64,000 bases of DNA from Arcobacter iocasae (lineage in GTDB: Bacteria; Campylobacterota; Campylobacteria; Campylobacterales; Arcobacteraceae): contig NZ_CP090177.1 in assembly GCF_042214795.1 (NCBI RefSeq), forward strand, positions 2,542,001-2,606,000, written 5' to 3'. Positions 1 to 8,554 of this stretch are shown piece after piece. Positions within the stretch are counted from its first letter, which is position 1; each line of letters begins with the position of its first letter. Both the position numbers and the translations under genes were made by a program. The notes under the pieces were generated by a model, which was not told the origin of the DNA, did no database searches, and saw nothing but the letters and a program-made list of their open reading frames with translations.

Positions 1-1
1 T

Positions 2-235
2 GGTTTTGATCCATTATGGTTTGGTATATTTTTAGTATTTATGGTAGAGTTATCTCAAATCACCCCACCAGTTGGTTTTTCACTCTTTGTTATACAAAGT
101 ATAAGTGGAGAAAAAATAGAATACATATTAAAAGCAACACTTCCATTTTTTATTTTGATGATTGTTGCAGTTGTTTTAATTACAGTTTTTCCAGAAATTG
201 TAGAGTTTGTACCTAGATATATGACTGCAAAATAG
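2..235 (+). CDS. TRAP transporter large permease subunit (DctM family), C-terminal fragment
   Basis: This is the last 77 codons of a gene that begins before the window. The visible residues include a hydrophobic helix, the stretch ELSQITPPVGF, which is characteristic of the end of DctM-type permeases, and a final membrane helix. DctM proteins are the large membrane subunit of tripartite ATP-independent periplasmic transporters, which import carboxylates using an ion gradient and a periplasmic binding protein. pxpA follows after only 20 bases, so the transporter and 5-oxoprolinase are probably co-transcribed. This makes 5-oxoproline (pyroglutamate) or a related acid a plausible substrate, but that is inference. 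Confidence 0.88.
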   Translation, partial: GFDPLWFGIFLVFMVELSQITPPVGFSLFVIQSISGEKIEYILKATLPFFILMIVAVVLITVFPEIVEFVPRYMTAK

Positions 236-255
236 ATTGAATTATAGGAGAGAAG

Positions 256-993
256 ATGAGTATAAAATTAAATTGTGATATGGGTGAGAGTTTTGGTATT
301 TGGAAAATGGGATTAGATGAAGAGATTATGCCATATATCAATATGGCAAATCTTGCTTGCGGATTCCATGCAAGTGATGCTCTTACTATGAATAAGTCAG
401 TTGCCTTAGCTAAAAAAAATAGTGTAACAATTGGGGCACATCCTGGATATCAAGATTTAGTTGGCTTTGGTAGACGAAGTATACCTTGTAGTGATGAAGA
501 GATAAGTTCAATTGTTTTATATCAAATTGGAGCATTAAGTGTTTTTTGTAAAGTACATGGAACATATGTATCTTATGTTAAACCCCATGGTGGGTTATAC
601 CATGATATGATGAATAAAGAAAATGTATTTAGAGCAATTTTAAGTGCTATTTCATCTTATGATAAAGAAATAAATCTAATGATACTATCAAGCCCAAAAA
701 ATGAAGAGTATGCAAAAATCGCGCAGAGTTATAATATTTCTTTATTATATGAAGTATTTGCAGATAGAAATTACAATGATGATGGAAGTTTAGTCTCAAG
801 AAGTGAAGATAATGCTGTGATTCATGATGAAAAAGAAGTTATATCAAGAGTTAAAAATCTAAAAGAAAAAGGTACTTTAAATAGTATTAGTGGGAAAGAG
901 TTAGCTTTAAAAGTTGATGCTCTTTGTGTACATGGTGATACTAAAAATGCCTTGGAGTTTATAAAAATACTTAGAAAGGAAATCTCTGCATGA
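256..993 (+). CDS. pxpA: 5-oxoprolinase subunit PxpA (LamB/YcsF family)
   Basis: PxpA, PxpB and PxpC together hydrolyse 5-oxoproline to glutamate using ATP in the cytoplasm. The 245-residue length is normal for the LamB/YcsF family, and the family signatures are present: NCDMGESFG near residue 6, NLACGFHASD near residue 32 and GAHPGYQD near residue 60. The ATG at 256 follows the ribosome-binding site AGGAGAG. The stop overlaps the pxpB start by four bases (ATGA), which indicates translational coupling. The upstream TRAP permease gene suggests the operon imports and consumes oxoproline. Confidence 0.95.
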   Translation: MSIKLNCDMGESFGIWKMGLDEEIMPYINMANLACGFHASDALTMNKSVALAKKNSVTIGAHPGYQDLVGFGRRSIPCSDEEISSIVLYQIGALSVFCKVHGTYVSYVKPHGGLYHDMMNKENVFRAILSAISSYDKEINLMILSSPKNEEYAKIAQSYNISLLYEVFADRNYNDDGSLVSRSEDNAVIHDEKEVISRVKNLKEKGTLNSISGKELALKVDALCVHGDTKNALEFIKILRKEISA

Positions 994-1664
994 TATTTAA
1001 AGTAGCTTCTGTTGATTCATTAGTTATATATTTTGGAAATGAAATAAGTGAAAAGATAGCTAATGATGTGCAAAAAGCTTATTTGTCTTTAAAGAGTTTA
1101 AATATAGAAGGAATAATAGAAATTATTCCTTCATATACTACTATTTATATCTCATATGATATTTTTAAATATGATTATTCTTCTTTAGTAGAACTATTAA
1201 AACAAAGTATTAATTTAGAGTATGAAGATAATAGTTCTAAAAACATTATAAATATTGATGTTTATTATGGAGAAGAAGTTGGTTTGGACTTAAGTGACAT
1301 GAGTATAAAAACAAAACTTCCAATAGAAAAGATTATAGAAATACACTCACAAAAATTATATGATGTATATGCCATAGGTTTTGCTCCTGGTTTTGGATTT
1401 TTAGCAAGTGTTGATAAACAAATAGCCGTGCCAAGATTATCAAGCCCAAGAAAAAGTGTGCCAAAAGGCTCAGTTGCTATTGCAGATACACAAACAGCAG
1501 TTTATCCTCAAAGTTCTCCTGGTGGTTGGAATATCATAGGAAGAACAGCAATGGAGTTATTTGATAAGAGTTTAGAAAAACTTTCTCCTTTGAGTGTTGG
1601 TGATAAGGTTAAATTTAATGCAATCAGTAAAGAAGAGTTCTTAGCTCAAGGTGGGATTATATGA
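990..1664 (+). CDS. pxpB: 5-oxoprolinase subunit PxpB (KipI family)
   Basis: This is the KipI-like subunit of bacterial 5-oxoprolinase. At 224 residues it is a normal length, and it has the characteristic C-terminal block GFAPGFGFLASV, then PRLSSPRKSVPKGSVAIA, then YPQSSPGGWNIIGRT. Bacillus KipI was first described as an inhibitor of the sporulation kinase KinA. No sporulation genes are expected in this lineage, and the A-B-C gene order supports the metabolic role. It overlaps pxpA upstream and pxpC downstream by four bases each. Confidence 0.94.
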   Translation: MIFKVASVDSLVIYFGNEISEKIANDVQKAYLSLKSLNIEGIIEIIPSYTTIYISYDIFKYDYSSLVELLKQSINLEYEDNSSKNIINIDVYYGEEVGLDLSDMSIKTKLPIEKIIEIHSQKLYDVYAIGFAPGFGFLASVDKQIAVPRLSSPRKSVPKGSVAIADTQTAVYPQSSPGGWNIIGRTAMELFDKSLEKLSPLSVGDKVKFNAISKEEFLAQGGII

Positions 1665-2572
1665 GTTTAGAAATAATAAATAAACCAATACTAGCAACAA
1701 TACAAGATATGGGAAGATTTTCTTACTCTAATATTGGAGTTTCAAACTCTGGAGTTATGGATGAATACGCTTATTTGTATGCAAATAAAATACTTGGAAA
1801 TGATTATGGTACAAATGCCCTAGAAATATCTTTTTCAAATGTTCAGTTTAAAGTAAATGCTTCAACACAAATTGCACTTACAGGTGCTAAGTGTGAGTTT
1901 TTTATAAATGATGTTTTAATGAATACTTGGGAAACACATAATATAAAAAATGGTGATATTTTAAAAGTTGGAAGAATAATAGAAGGTACGAGAGTATATC
2001 TAGCAGTAAGTGGTGGCTTTGATATAAAAAAAGAGTTTGGAAGTAATAGTACAACTATAAAAGAAAGCCTTGGTGGAATTGATGGGGATAAATTAAAAAA
2101 AGGGGATATCTTACCTTTTAAAAGTTCTCAAGCTACATATAAAAAAAGACTACATCAAGAGTATATTCCAAAATACAGTGATGAATTGATTTTAAGAGTA
2201 ATTCTTTGCTCTCAAGAAGAGAACTTTTCACAAGAAGAAAAAGATAAATTCTTTTCAAGCTCTTATACTATAACAAATGATTTTAATAGAATGGGCTGTA
2301 AGTTAAATGGAGAAATAATAAAATCAGATATCAATGGAATCATTTCAGAAGGTATTGCTTTTGGGGCTGTTCAAATACCAAGTGATGGACAACCAATTAT
2401 TTTATTAAAAGAGAGACAAACTATTGGAGGATATCCAAAGATTGGAACTGTTTTTAGCCTAGATTGTTTTAATCTAGCCCAAGCAAAACCAAATAGCAAA
2501 ATAAGATTCTCTCCCATAAGTATAGAAGAAGCACAAGAGAAGTTAAGAGCTTTTTATCACTATTTTAGATAG
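1661..2572 (+). CDS. pxpC: 5-oxoprolinase subunit PxpC (KipA/biotin-dependent carboxyltransferase-like family)
   Basis: This 303-residue protein belongs to the KipA/AHS2 family, the third subunit of 5-oxoprolinase. The N-terminal signature TIQDMGRFSYSNIGVSNSG and the C-terminal block ILLKERQTIGGYPKIGTV are typical. It closes the pxpABC set, with a four-base overlap with pxpB. No clear hairpin terminator follows, so some transcripts may run on into the DedA gene 33 bases downstream. Confidence 0.94.
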   Translation: MSLEIINKPILATIQDMGRFSYSNIGVSNSGVMDEYAYLYANKILGNDYGTNALEISFSNVQFKVNASTQIALTGAKCEFFINDVLMNTWETHNIKNGDILKVGRIIEGTRVYLAVSGGFDIKKEFGSNSTTIKESLGGIDGDKLKKGDILPFKSSQATYKKRLHQEYIPKYSDELILRVILCSQEENFSQEEKDKFFSSSYTITNDFNRMGCKLNGEIIKSDINGIISEGIAFGAVQIPSDGQPIILLKERQTIGGYPKIGTVFSLDCFNLAQAKPNSKIRFSPISIEEAQEKLRAFYHYFR

Positions 2573-2605
2573 TATTCTTGCTATTAATAAATATAGAGGA
2601 TTGTT

Positions 2606-3136
2606 TTGGAAGATATAATTAATCAATGGGGTTACTTAGCTCTATTCTTATACTCATTTGGTGGTGGTTTTGTTGGTCTTGTGGTTGCAAGTGTTTTAGC
2701 TTATTCTGGTGATTTGAATATATATATTTGTATTATAGTTGCAGCTAGTTCAAACTTCTTAGGAGATCAGTTTCTATTTTATATGGCAAGAACAAATAAA
2801 AACTACGCAAAAGATATAATGAAAAAGCATGGAAGAAAAGTTGCACTTGCCCATTTGTGGATGAGAAAATATGGCTCACCAGTTGTATTTTTACAAAAGT
2901 ATGTGTATGGGATAAAAACTTTGATTCCTTTGGCTATGGGACTTACAAAATACTCATTTAAAAAATTTACTATATTTAACTTCTTTGCTACAATTCTTTG
3001 GGCAGTAATAGTTGGATATATCAGTTATAAACTAGGCGAAGTTGTTTTAACTTACGCAGATGATTATAAGTATTATGGAGTAGCAATAATCTTAGCTATT
3101 GTACTTACTGTTACTTACTACTTAAAGAAGATATAA
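2606..3136 (+). CDS. DedA family membrane protein
   Basis: This 176-residue integral membrane protein has several hydrophobic helices. The motif GGGFVGLVVASVLAYSGDLN near the N-terminus and the pattern FLQKYVYGIKTLIPLAMG in the middle match the DedA/SNARE-associated (VTT) family. Members are linked to lipid carrier (undecaprenyl-phosphate) or phospholipid flipping and to membrane-potential homeostasis. The start is TTG at 2606, five bases after AGAGGA. dbpA begins on the base after its stop, so the two are probably co-transcribed. The exact substrate cannot be told from sequence. Confidence 0.85.
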   Translation: MEDIINQWGYLALFLYSFGGGFVGLVVASVLAYSGDLNIYICIIVAASSNFLGDQFLFYMARTNKNYAKDIMKKHGRKVALAHLWMRKYGSPVVFLQKYVYGIKTLIPLAMGLTKYSFKKFTIFNFFATILWAVIVGYISYKLGEVVLTYADDYKYYGVAIILAIVLTVTYYLKKI

Positions 3137-4495
3137 ATGCTAGCAATAACTACACTAAACATAGACGAAAAACTAAAAGAAAACTTGATATCTTTAGGTT
3201 ATGAAACTCTAACAAAAATACAAGAGGAGTCTTTACCTTTAATATTAGAAGGAAAAGATGTAATAGCAAAAGCAAAAACAGGAAGTGGGAAAACTGCTGC
3301 TTTTGGAATAGGGCTATTAAATAAAATAGATGTGAAAAAGTTTAAAACACAGTGTTTGGTTTTATGCCCTACAAGGGAACTTGCTGACCAAGTTGCAGAA
3401 GAACTTAGAAGAATAGCTAGATATAAACACAATATCAAGATATTGACTTTATGTGGTGGCGTTCCCTCAAGTAGACAAACACATTCATTAACCCATGGAG
3501 CACATGTAATAGTTGGAACTCCAGGACGAGTACTATTTCACCTAAGAGAGCAAAATCTAAATCCAGAGTCAATTGATACGCTTGTATTAGATGAAGCAGA
3601 TAGAATGCTTGATATGGGATTTTTAGAAGATATAGAAAAGGTAATAAGCTTTATACCAAAACAGCGACAAACACTGTTATTTTCTGCAACCTATGATGAG
3701 AATATAAAAGAGCTTTCAAAAGGTATCTTAGTAGATCCTATTTTTAAAAGTGTAGATACAGTTCATAGTGAAAGTACAATAAGAGAAGAGTTTATAAAAA
3801 CTTCAAGAAAAGATAGTGTTTTATTAAAGCTATTTTCAACATATAAACCAAGCTCTGTAATAATCTTCTGTAATACAAAAATCAAATGTGATGAACTAGA
3901 TACATATCTTTATGATATGGGATATGACCCTTTAGTTTTACACTCTGATTTTGAACAAAAAACAAGAGATGAAATTATCACACTATTTTCAAATAAATCA
4001 TATCCAATACTAATAGCGACAGATGTTGCAAGTAGGGGACTTGATATTGATGATGTAGAGATGGTTATAAACTATGATATGGCAAATGACACAAATGTTT
4101 ATACTCATAGAATAGGAAGAACAGCAAGAGCTGGTAAAAGTGGAGTTGCTTTAACTTTATATAATGATTATGATGAAGATAAAGTTGAAGACCTGCAAGT
4201 AAATAAAGAGCTAGTTTATGTTGATGAAGAGAGTTTGATTGATGAGGTATATAAATTAACATCAGAATATAAAACTATTTATATAAGTGGTGGAAAAAAA
4301 TTAAAACTAAGACCTGCTGATATCTTAGGCTGTTTGATACAAGATAATAATTTAGATAAAGATGATATTGGTAAAATCAAAATACTTCCTATGTGCTCTT
4401 ATGTTGCAATAAAAGTTGAAGCATATGAAAGAAAAATAAAAGAAAAAGAATCTTTAAAAATCAAAGGTAAATTCTTTAGAATATTTGATAGATAG
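3137..4495 (+). CDS. dbpA: ATP-dependent RNA helicase DbpA (DEAD-box)
   Basis: DEAD-box RNA helicase of 452 residues. Motif I (AKTGSGKT), PTREL, TPGR, DEAD (VLDEADRM), SAT and the motif VI block HRIGRTARAG are all intact. The last 75 or so residues form a DbpA-type RNA-binding domain (YISGGKKLKLRPADILGCL), which in the E. coli enzyme recognises hairpin 92 of 23S rRNA during large-subunit assembly. This C-terminal domain separates it from other DEAD-box proteins. It starts on the base after the DedA stop codon. Confidence 0.9.
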   Translation: MLAITTLNIDEKLKENLISLGYETLTKIQEESLPLILEGKDVIAKAKTGSGKTAAFGIGLLNKIDVKKFKTQCLVLCPTRELADQVAEELRRIARYKHNIKILTLCGGVPSSRQTHSLTHGAHVIVGTPGRVLFHLREQNLNPESIDTLVLDEADRMLDMGFLEDIEKVISFIPKQRQTLLFSATYDENIKELSKGILVDPIFKSVDTVHSESTIREEFIKTSRKDSVLLKLFSTYKPSSVIIFCNTKIKCDELDTYLYDMGYDPLVLHSDFEQKTRDEIITLFSNKSYPILIATDVASRGLDIDDVEMVINYDMANDTNVYTHRIGRTARAGKSGVALTLYNDYDEDKVEDLQVNKELVYVDEESLIDEVYKLTSEYKTIYISGGKKLKLRPADILGCLIQDNNLDKDDIGKIKILPMCSYVAIKVEAYERKIKEKESLKIKGKFFRIFDR

Positions 4496-4565
4496 TTCAT
4501 ATTATAAAAAATAAAAGTAAAAATAGGTAATATATAATTAAATAATATATTTTTCAAGGAATTTG

Positions 4566-5534
4566 ATGAATAATTTGATTGTAAGTGGTATAAAAAGATT
4601 TTTAGAAGCTAATTGTTTTAATCAAAATATTTATGAATATCTTGATTTTTATGACAAGTTAAGAGATATAAAAGAAGTTAAGCTTATCTATGAAGAGCTA
4701 CAAATATGGCTTGAAAGAACTTTTTATATAAAATCATTAAAAATCATAATTGACTCTTTGGATGAAAAAGATAAAGAGATTGCTTTTCAAAACTCTAGTG
4801 ATGAAGTTTATGAAAACAGTTCAATGATTAAAAAATATAAAATTTTTATGAATAAAAGTTTAACGATTAATTTTTATTTAGTTTGTGAAAATAAAAAACA
4901 CTTAAAAGAAATTTCATCAAATGATGAAATATTAAATGCTTTTTTTTATATGGTGGCACCTTTTATAACTAGTGTTTCATATCAAGAATTAGTACAAAAA
5001 CTCACTTTTAAAGACCCTTTGACAAGTGTTTATAATAGAAAATTTTTAGTTGAACATCTAAATAAACTTTTGCCCTTGTCTAAAAGAGAGAATAAAAATA
5101 TCTCATTTTTGATGGTAGGAATTGATCATTTTAAAGCAGTTATTGATGAGTTTGATTATGATGTTGGTGATAATGTTTTAATTAGTTTATCAGAAATATT
5201 AAGAAATAATATAAGGGAATCTGACATCGTTGTAAGATTAGAAGCAGATGAATTTTTGGTTACTTTAGTTGGACTTACATCACAAAATGATGCGAAACTT
5301 GTAGCTCAAAAATTAATCGATGTTTTTGCAAAAAGTGAAGTAAAAGTATCTCCCTCAGGTTATACTTTGAAAAAGACTATTTGCGTGGGTATTACCCATT
5401 ATGATAATCAAACAAATTCTGTTGATTATATTTTAAGAAACGCTGATATATCGCTTTATGAAGCAAAAAATCTAGGAAGAAGTAAAATAAAAGAATTTTT
5501 TCCAGATAAAGTTGAATGTGTAGATTTATTTTAA
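4566..5534 (+). CDS. GGDEF-domain protein with degenerate catalytic motif, candidate c-di-GMP receptor
   Basis: The N-terminal 150 or so residues have no recognisable domain and are followed by a GGDEF domain with the usual LTFKDPLTSVYNRKFL entry. The signature is RLEADEF (bases 5241-5255, residues 226-230), so both glycines of GGDEF are replaced by Glu-Ala. The inhibitory I-site RESD (residues 217-220) lies exactly five residues before it and is intact. Diguanylate cyclases need the glycines to hold GTP, so cyclase activity is doubtful, whereas c-di-GMP binding at the I-site remains possible. I chose ATG at 4566, five bases after CAAGGA, over the TTG one codon upstream. It is not clearly part of an operon. 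Confidence 0.85.
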   Translation: MNNLIVSGIKRFLEANCFNQNIYEYLDFYDKLRDIKEVKLIYEELQIWLERTFYIKSLKIIIDSLDEKDKEIAFQNSSDEVYENSSMIKKYKIFMNKSLTINFYLVCENKKHLKEISSNDEILNAFFYMVAPFITSVSYQELVQKLTFKDPLTSVYNRKFLVEHLNKLLPLSKRENKNISFLMVGIDHFKAVIDEFDYDVGDNVLISLSEILRNNIRESDIVVRLEADEFLVTLVGLTSQNDAKLVAQKLIDVFAKSEVKVSPSGYTLKKTICVGITHYDNQTNSVDYILRNADISLYEAKNLGRSKIKEFFPDKVECVDLF

Positions 5535-5546
5535 AAAGGAGTATTA

Positions 5547-5834
5547 ATGGCAGTGGAAGCTAGTGCAAGACATATCTTAATAGATAATGAAGATATTTGT
5601 AATCAAGTAAAAGAACAAATAATTAGTGGGGATTTAGATTTTGTAGAAGCTGCAGAACAATATTCATTATGTCCATCAGGAGATCAAGGTGGAGCTTTAG
5701 GTACATTTGGAAAAGGTCAAATGGTAAAAGAGTTCGAAGATGTTGTATTTAGTGCTCCTGTAGGAGAAATACAAGGTCCAGTTCAAACAGAATTTGGTTA
5801 CCATCTTATAGAAGTAACTTCAAGAAACGACTAA
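5547..5834 (+). CDS. Parvulin-type peptidyl-prolyl cis-trans isomerase
   Basis: This is a single stand-alone parvulin (rotamase) domain of 95 residues. It has the family pattern ARHIL near the start, then FVEAAEQYSLCPSGDQGGALG, FGKGQMVKEFEDVVF and the closing TEFGYHLIEV. There is no signal peptide, so it should act in the cytoplasm on prolyl bonds of folding proteins, like PpiC (Par10) of E. coli. A ribosome-binding site (AAGGAG) precedes ATG 5547. A hairpin terminator follows the stop. Confidence 0.92.
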   Translation: MAVEASARHILIDNEDICNQVKEQIISGDLDFVEAAEQYSLCPSGDQGGALGTFGKGQMVKEFEDVVFSAPVGEIQGPVQTEFGYHLIEVTSRND

Positions 5835-5846
5835 AATAATTTATAT

Positions 5847-5873
5847 AAAGGCTAACTTTTTATAGTTGCCTTT
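5847..5873. terminator. Hairpin between parvulin and sodium channel genes
   Basis: AAAGGC-t-AAC and GTT-GCCTTT pair around an eight-base loop with one bulged base. It lies just past the parvulin stop and contains the stop codon of the convergent sodium channel gene. The following T-rich stretch is short, so termination is likely but may be weak. Confidence 0.5.
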
Positions 5874-6655
5874 ATTAATACTTTAAGCTCAGAAATCTCT
5901 TCTCTTAATTTTTTAATTTCATCATTTACATGGTGTTCATTTGATTGAACCTCTTCAATAATATGTTTTTCTTCATCTTGATTTAGTATTGCCATTGCAT
6001 CAACTATAATTGCCACAACTAAATTTATCATTACAAAGGTCACAATAAAAATAAATGGAACAAAGAAAATCCAAGCATGTGGATAAACTTCCATGATAGG
6101 TCGAACAATTCCCATAGACCAAGACTCTAAAGTCATGATTTGAAAAAGTGTGTAAAATGACTCACCTAAAGTGCCAAACCATTGTGGAAAGCTTTCAGAG
6201 AATAGTTGAGTAGACATAATAGCAAATATATAAAAGAACAGACTCATAAGAGCAATAACAGATAACATACCAGGTATTACGCTAATAAGTGCTGTGACTA
6301 TCTTTCTCATTTGAGGAACAACAGTTATAAGCCTAAAAAGTCTTAGTACTCTTAGTATTCTAAGTATTTCAAAACCAGAACTTAATGGAATCAATGAAAT
6401 AGCAACTATTGTAAAATCAAATATACTCCAAGCATCTTTGAAAAAAGATATTCTATGTACATAAATTCTAAGTATGATTTCTATTGTAAATATTGTAATA
6501 ACGATTTGATTAAAAAGTATTGCATATACTTCATAGTTTGCCATAAACTCTTTTGAAGTCTCTAATCCCATCGTAATACCATTTAATACGATTAAATAGG
6601 TTATGAATTTTGTAAAAAATCCACCATCAACAAATGATTTTATTTTGTTAAACAT
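5852..6655 (-). CDS. Voltage-gated sodium channel, NavAb/NaChBac family
   Basis: At 267 residues this is the same length as NavAb of Arcobacter butzleri, the structural model for voltage-gated sodium channels, and from memory it matches along its whole length. One six-helix subunit is visible: an S4 voltage sensor with arginines every third residue (ILRILRVLRLFRLI), the pore and selectivity filter TLESWSM (Glu near 177), a long S6 (FVMINLVVAIIVDAMAIL) and a C-terminal heptad-rich coiled coil for tetramer assembly. It should form a homotetrameric inner-membrane Na+ channel. Its physiological role in Arcobacter is not established. It is a single gene, convergent with the parvulin gene. Confidence 0.95.
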   Translation of the reverse strand: MFNKIKSFVDGGFFTKFITYLIVLNGITMGLETSKEFMANYEVYAILFNQIVITIFTIEIILRIYVHRISFFKDAWSIFDFTIVAISLIPLSSGFEILRILRVLRLFRLITVVPQMRKIVTALISVIPGMLSVIALMSLFFYIFAIMSTQLFSESFPQWFGTLGESFYTLFQIMTLESWSMGIVRPIMEVYPHAWIFFVPFIFIVTFVMINLVVAIIVDAMAILNQDEEKHIIEEVQSNEHHVNDEIKKLREEISELKVLIKATIKS

Positions 6656-6726
6656 GACAAGTCCTATAAGGATAATTTTTCGTAATAATAACCAAAAATT
6701 CTTAAGGATTTGTCTTAATTTATTAT

Positions 6727-8406
6727 TTAATCTTCAAAGATTTTAAACACTATATCTTTAAGCTCTTTTTTCAAAGTTAGATTCATATCTTTTTTATTTG
6801 TATATATATAAAAAGGCACAGTATTTAGCATAGATTTTTTCAATCTTTTTCTAACAGTTGAAATTTCATCTATTGGAATAATTTCTTCACCATCATATAA
6901 AGTAAACTCTTTATTTAATCCTAAAGTAAAAGATACGATTTGGTATGTAAAAAATACATCTTCTTCTTGGGTTTCCCATTTCTTTATGAATTTATCTAGT
7001 TCGATTCTAAGTTTTTTGAATCTGTTTTTTGTAAGGTATCCAAAACTTTCTCTAAATTTATATCTTTCGATTGTAGAAAATTCTAGTACCTTATAAAATT
7101 CATTTAAATTTTTCCAAGGAGATCTGAAAAATCTTTTTCCAAAAAGCACTTCTTCAAATGATTTTAGATACTTTTTGTCATCATTTGTTTTAGTATCTTT
7201 ATTTTTTATTTCAAAATACTCTTTTTTAAATAGTGAAATTAGCCAATTTTCATCAAGCATAGAGACAATATCTAATCTTCTTTCTTCATTCTTTTCACTT
7301 AAAAAATTCCAAAGCATAGCAATACAATTTGATGAGTTTTTTTCATAAAACATGCCATTTTTAAAATATTTTTTAGAAAGGTATAAAACTACATTTTCTA
7401 ATAGGGCATCTGTTTTTGCAATACCATGATTATAGATTACTTTTTTATATAAGTTAAATCTCATTTCTAAAAGATGTTCAATATCGATTAACCCCATATC
7501 AAAGAAACTTATTTTAAAAGTTTTCCCATCTCTTACTAATACAGTATGTTTTGTAATTCGCAAGTTATCATTTGCTCCCCCTATATATCCAGAAGCTACC
7601 ATATCACGATTTATATAATCTAATCTATCAGCATCAACAGTTCCACTAATAATTGAATGTAATACTTTAAAATCAAACTTAGCATAAACTTTCTCTTTTA
7701 AAATAAACATACAAAGCTTATGTAATAATTTAAAATAGTCAATATCTGATTGTACATCGCTATTTTTTATAAGTTCTTCTTTAAATAATAAATCAATAAA
7801 ATTTTCACCAATAGCTTCATGTAATACTTGTTTTTGGTTTGAAGTTATATCTTCATATAAATCTTTAAAGTTTTCTTCTTTTTGTAACAAATCGGGACTG
7901 TTCTGAATATTTTCATATACTCGTTTTAGTGCATTTTCAACTTGATGTGAAAAAGGAAGATGTCCTACATCATGTAATAATCCTGCTAGTCTTACGGCTT
8001 GTAAAGTGATTATATAAGTATCATTGTACATTTTAGAGTTTGTAGGTATAGAGAATTGATATAAGGCTTTATTATCAAAATAAGAACTACCTTCATCAAA
8101 TGTAATATTTAAATTATCTTCTACAATTATCTCATGTATAACTTTTCTCATACTTTTTAAAAACATGTCCCTTGTTGTTGAATCACTATTTAAAAGGGCA
8201 TTTTTTAGCATATAAGAACTTACATGCATTGTTCCCAAACAATGTATAAATCTTTTTGTGGTGATTGAGGGAAATGAAAAATAAGCTAGGGCATTTTGTG
8301 TTACAAATTGCAGTCTATTTAATATCTTACTTTGTAAAATCAAATCTTCAAGTTTTGTATACTCTATATGATTATAAATAGTATCATTTATTAGTCTATT
8401 TTGTAT
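6727..8406 (-). CDS. HD-domain phosphohydrolase (dNTPase-like), apparent non-standard start codon
   Basis: HD-superfamily metal-dependent hydrolase resembling the dGTPase/SAMHD1-like group: GTMH, then GLLHDVGHLPFSH carrying the HD dyad, then TVDADRLDYINRD. The first usable standard start is TTG at 8343, but the conserved N-terminus of this family (INDTIYNHIEYTKLEDLIL, then the ILNRLQFV helix) extends upstream of it in the same open frame. Between that TTG and the upstream stop at 8431-8433 there is no ATG, GTG or TTG. The only codon with a good ribosome-binding site is ATA at 8404-8406, with AAGGA about seven bases before it. I therefore propose 559 residues starting at ATA. The conventional call would give 538 residues. 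The substrate is unknown, and nucleotides are likely. Confidence 0.8.
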   Translation of the reverse strand: MQNRLINDTIYNHIEYTKLEDLILQSKILNRLQFVTQNALAYFSFPSITTKRFIHCLGTMHVSSYMLKNALLNSDSTTRDMFLKSMRKVIHEIIVEDNLNITFDEGSSYFDNKALYQFSIPTNSKMYNDTYIITLQAVRLAGLLHDVGHLPFSHQVENALKRVYENIQNSPDLLQKEENFKDLYEDITSNQKQVLHEAIGENFIDLLFKEELIKNSDVQSDIDYFKLLHKLCMFILKEKVYAKFDFKVLHSIISGTVDADRLDYINRDMVASGYIGGANDNLRITKHTVLVRDGKTFKISFFDMGLIDIEHLLEMRFNLYKKVIYNHGIAKTDALLENVVLYLSKKYFKNGMFYEKNSSNCIAMLWNFLSEKNEERRLDIVSMLDENWLISLFKKEYFEIKNKDTKTNDDKKYLKSFEEVLFGKRFFRSPWKNLNEFYKVLEFSTIERYKFRESFGYLTKNRFKKLRIELDKFIKKWETQEEDVFFTYQIVSFTLGLNKEFTLYDGEEIIPIDEISTVRKRLKKSMLNTVPFYIYTNKKDMNLTLKKELKDIVFKIFED

Positions 8407-8554
8407 GGTAGTTTCCTTTTTTAAATTAAGTTATTCTTTTCATAATTATGACTTAATTTTATTTAATGTTACAAATTAATTTCAATTTAATTACAAATTT
8501 ATAAATATAAGTATAAAATATTATATTAATACTTATTATCAATTAGGATCTATA

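Noticed and set aside
8505..8550. Fur box upstream of the Cys-rich peptide
   Set aside because: ATTATC-like pieces occur, but in such AT-rich DNA the match is too weak to claim.
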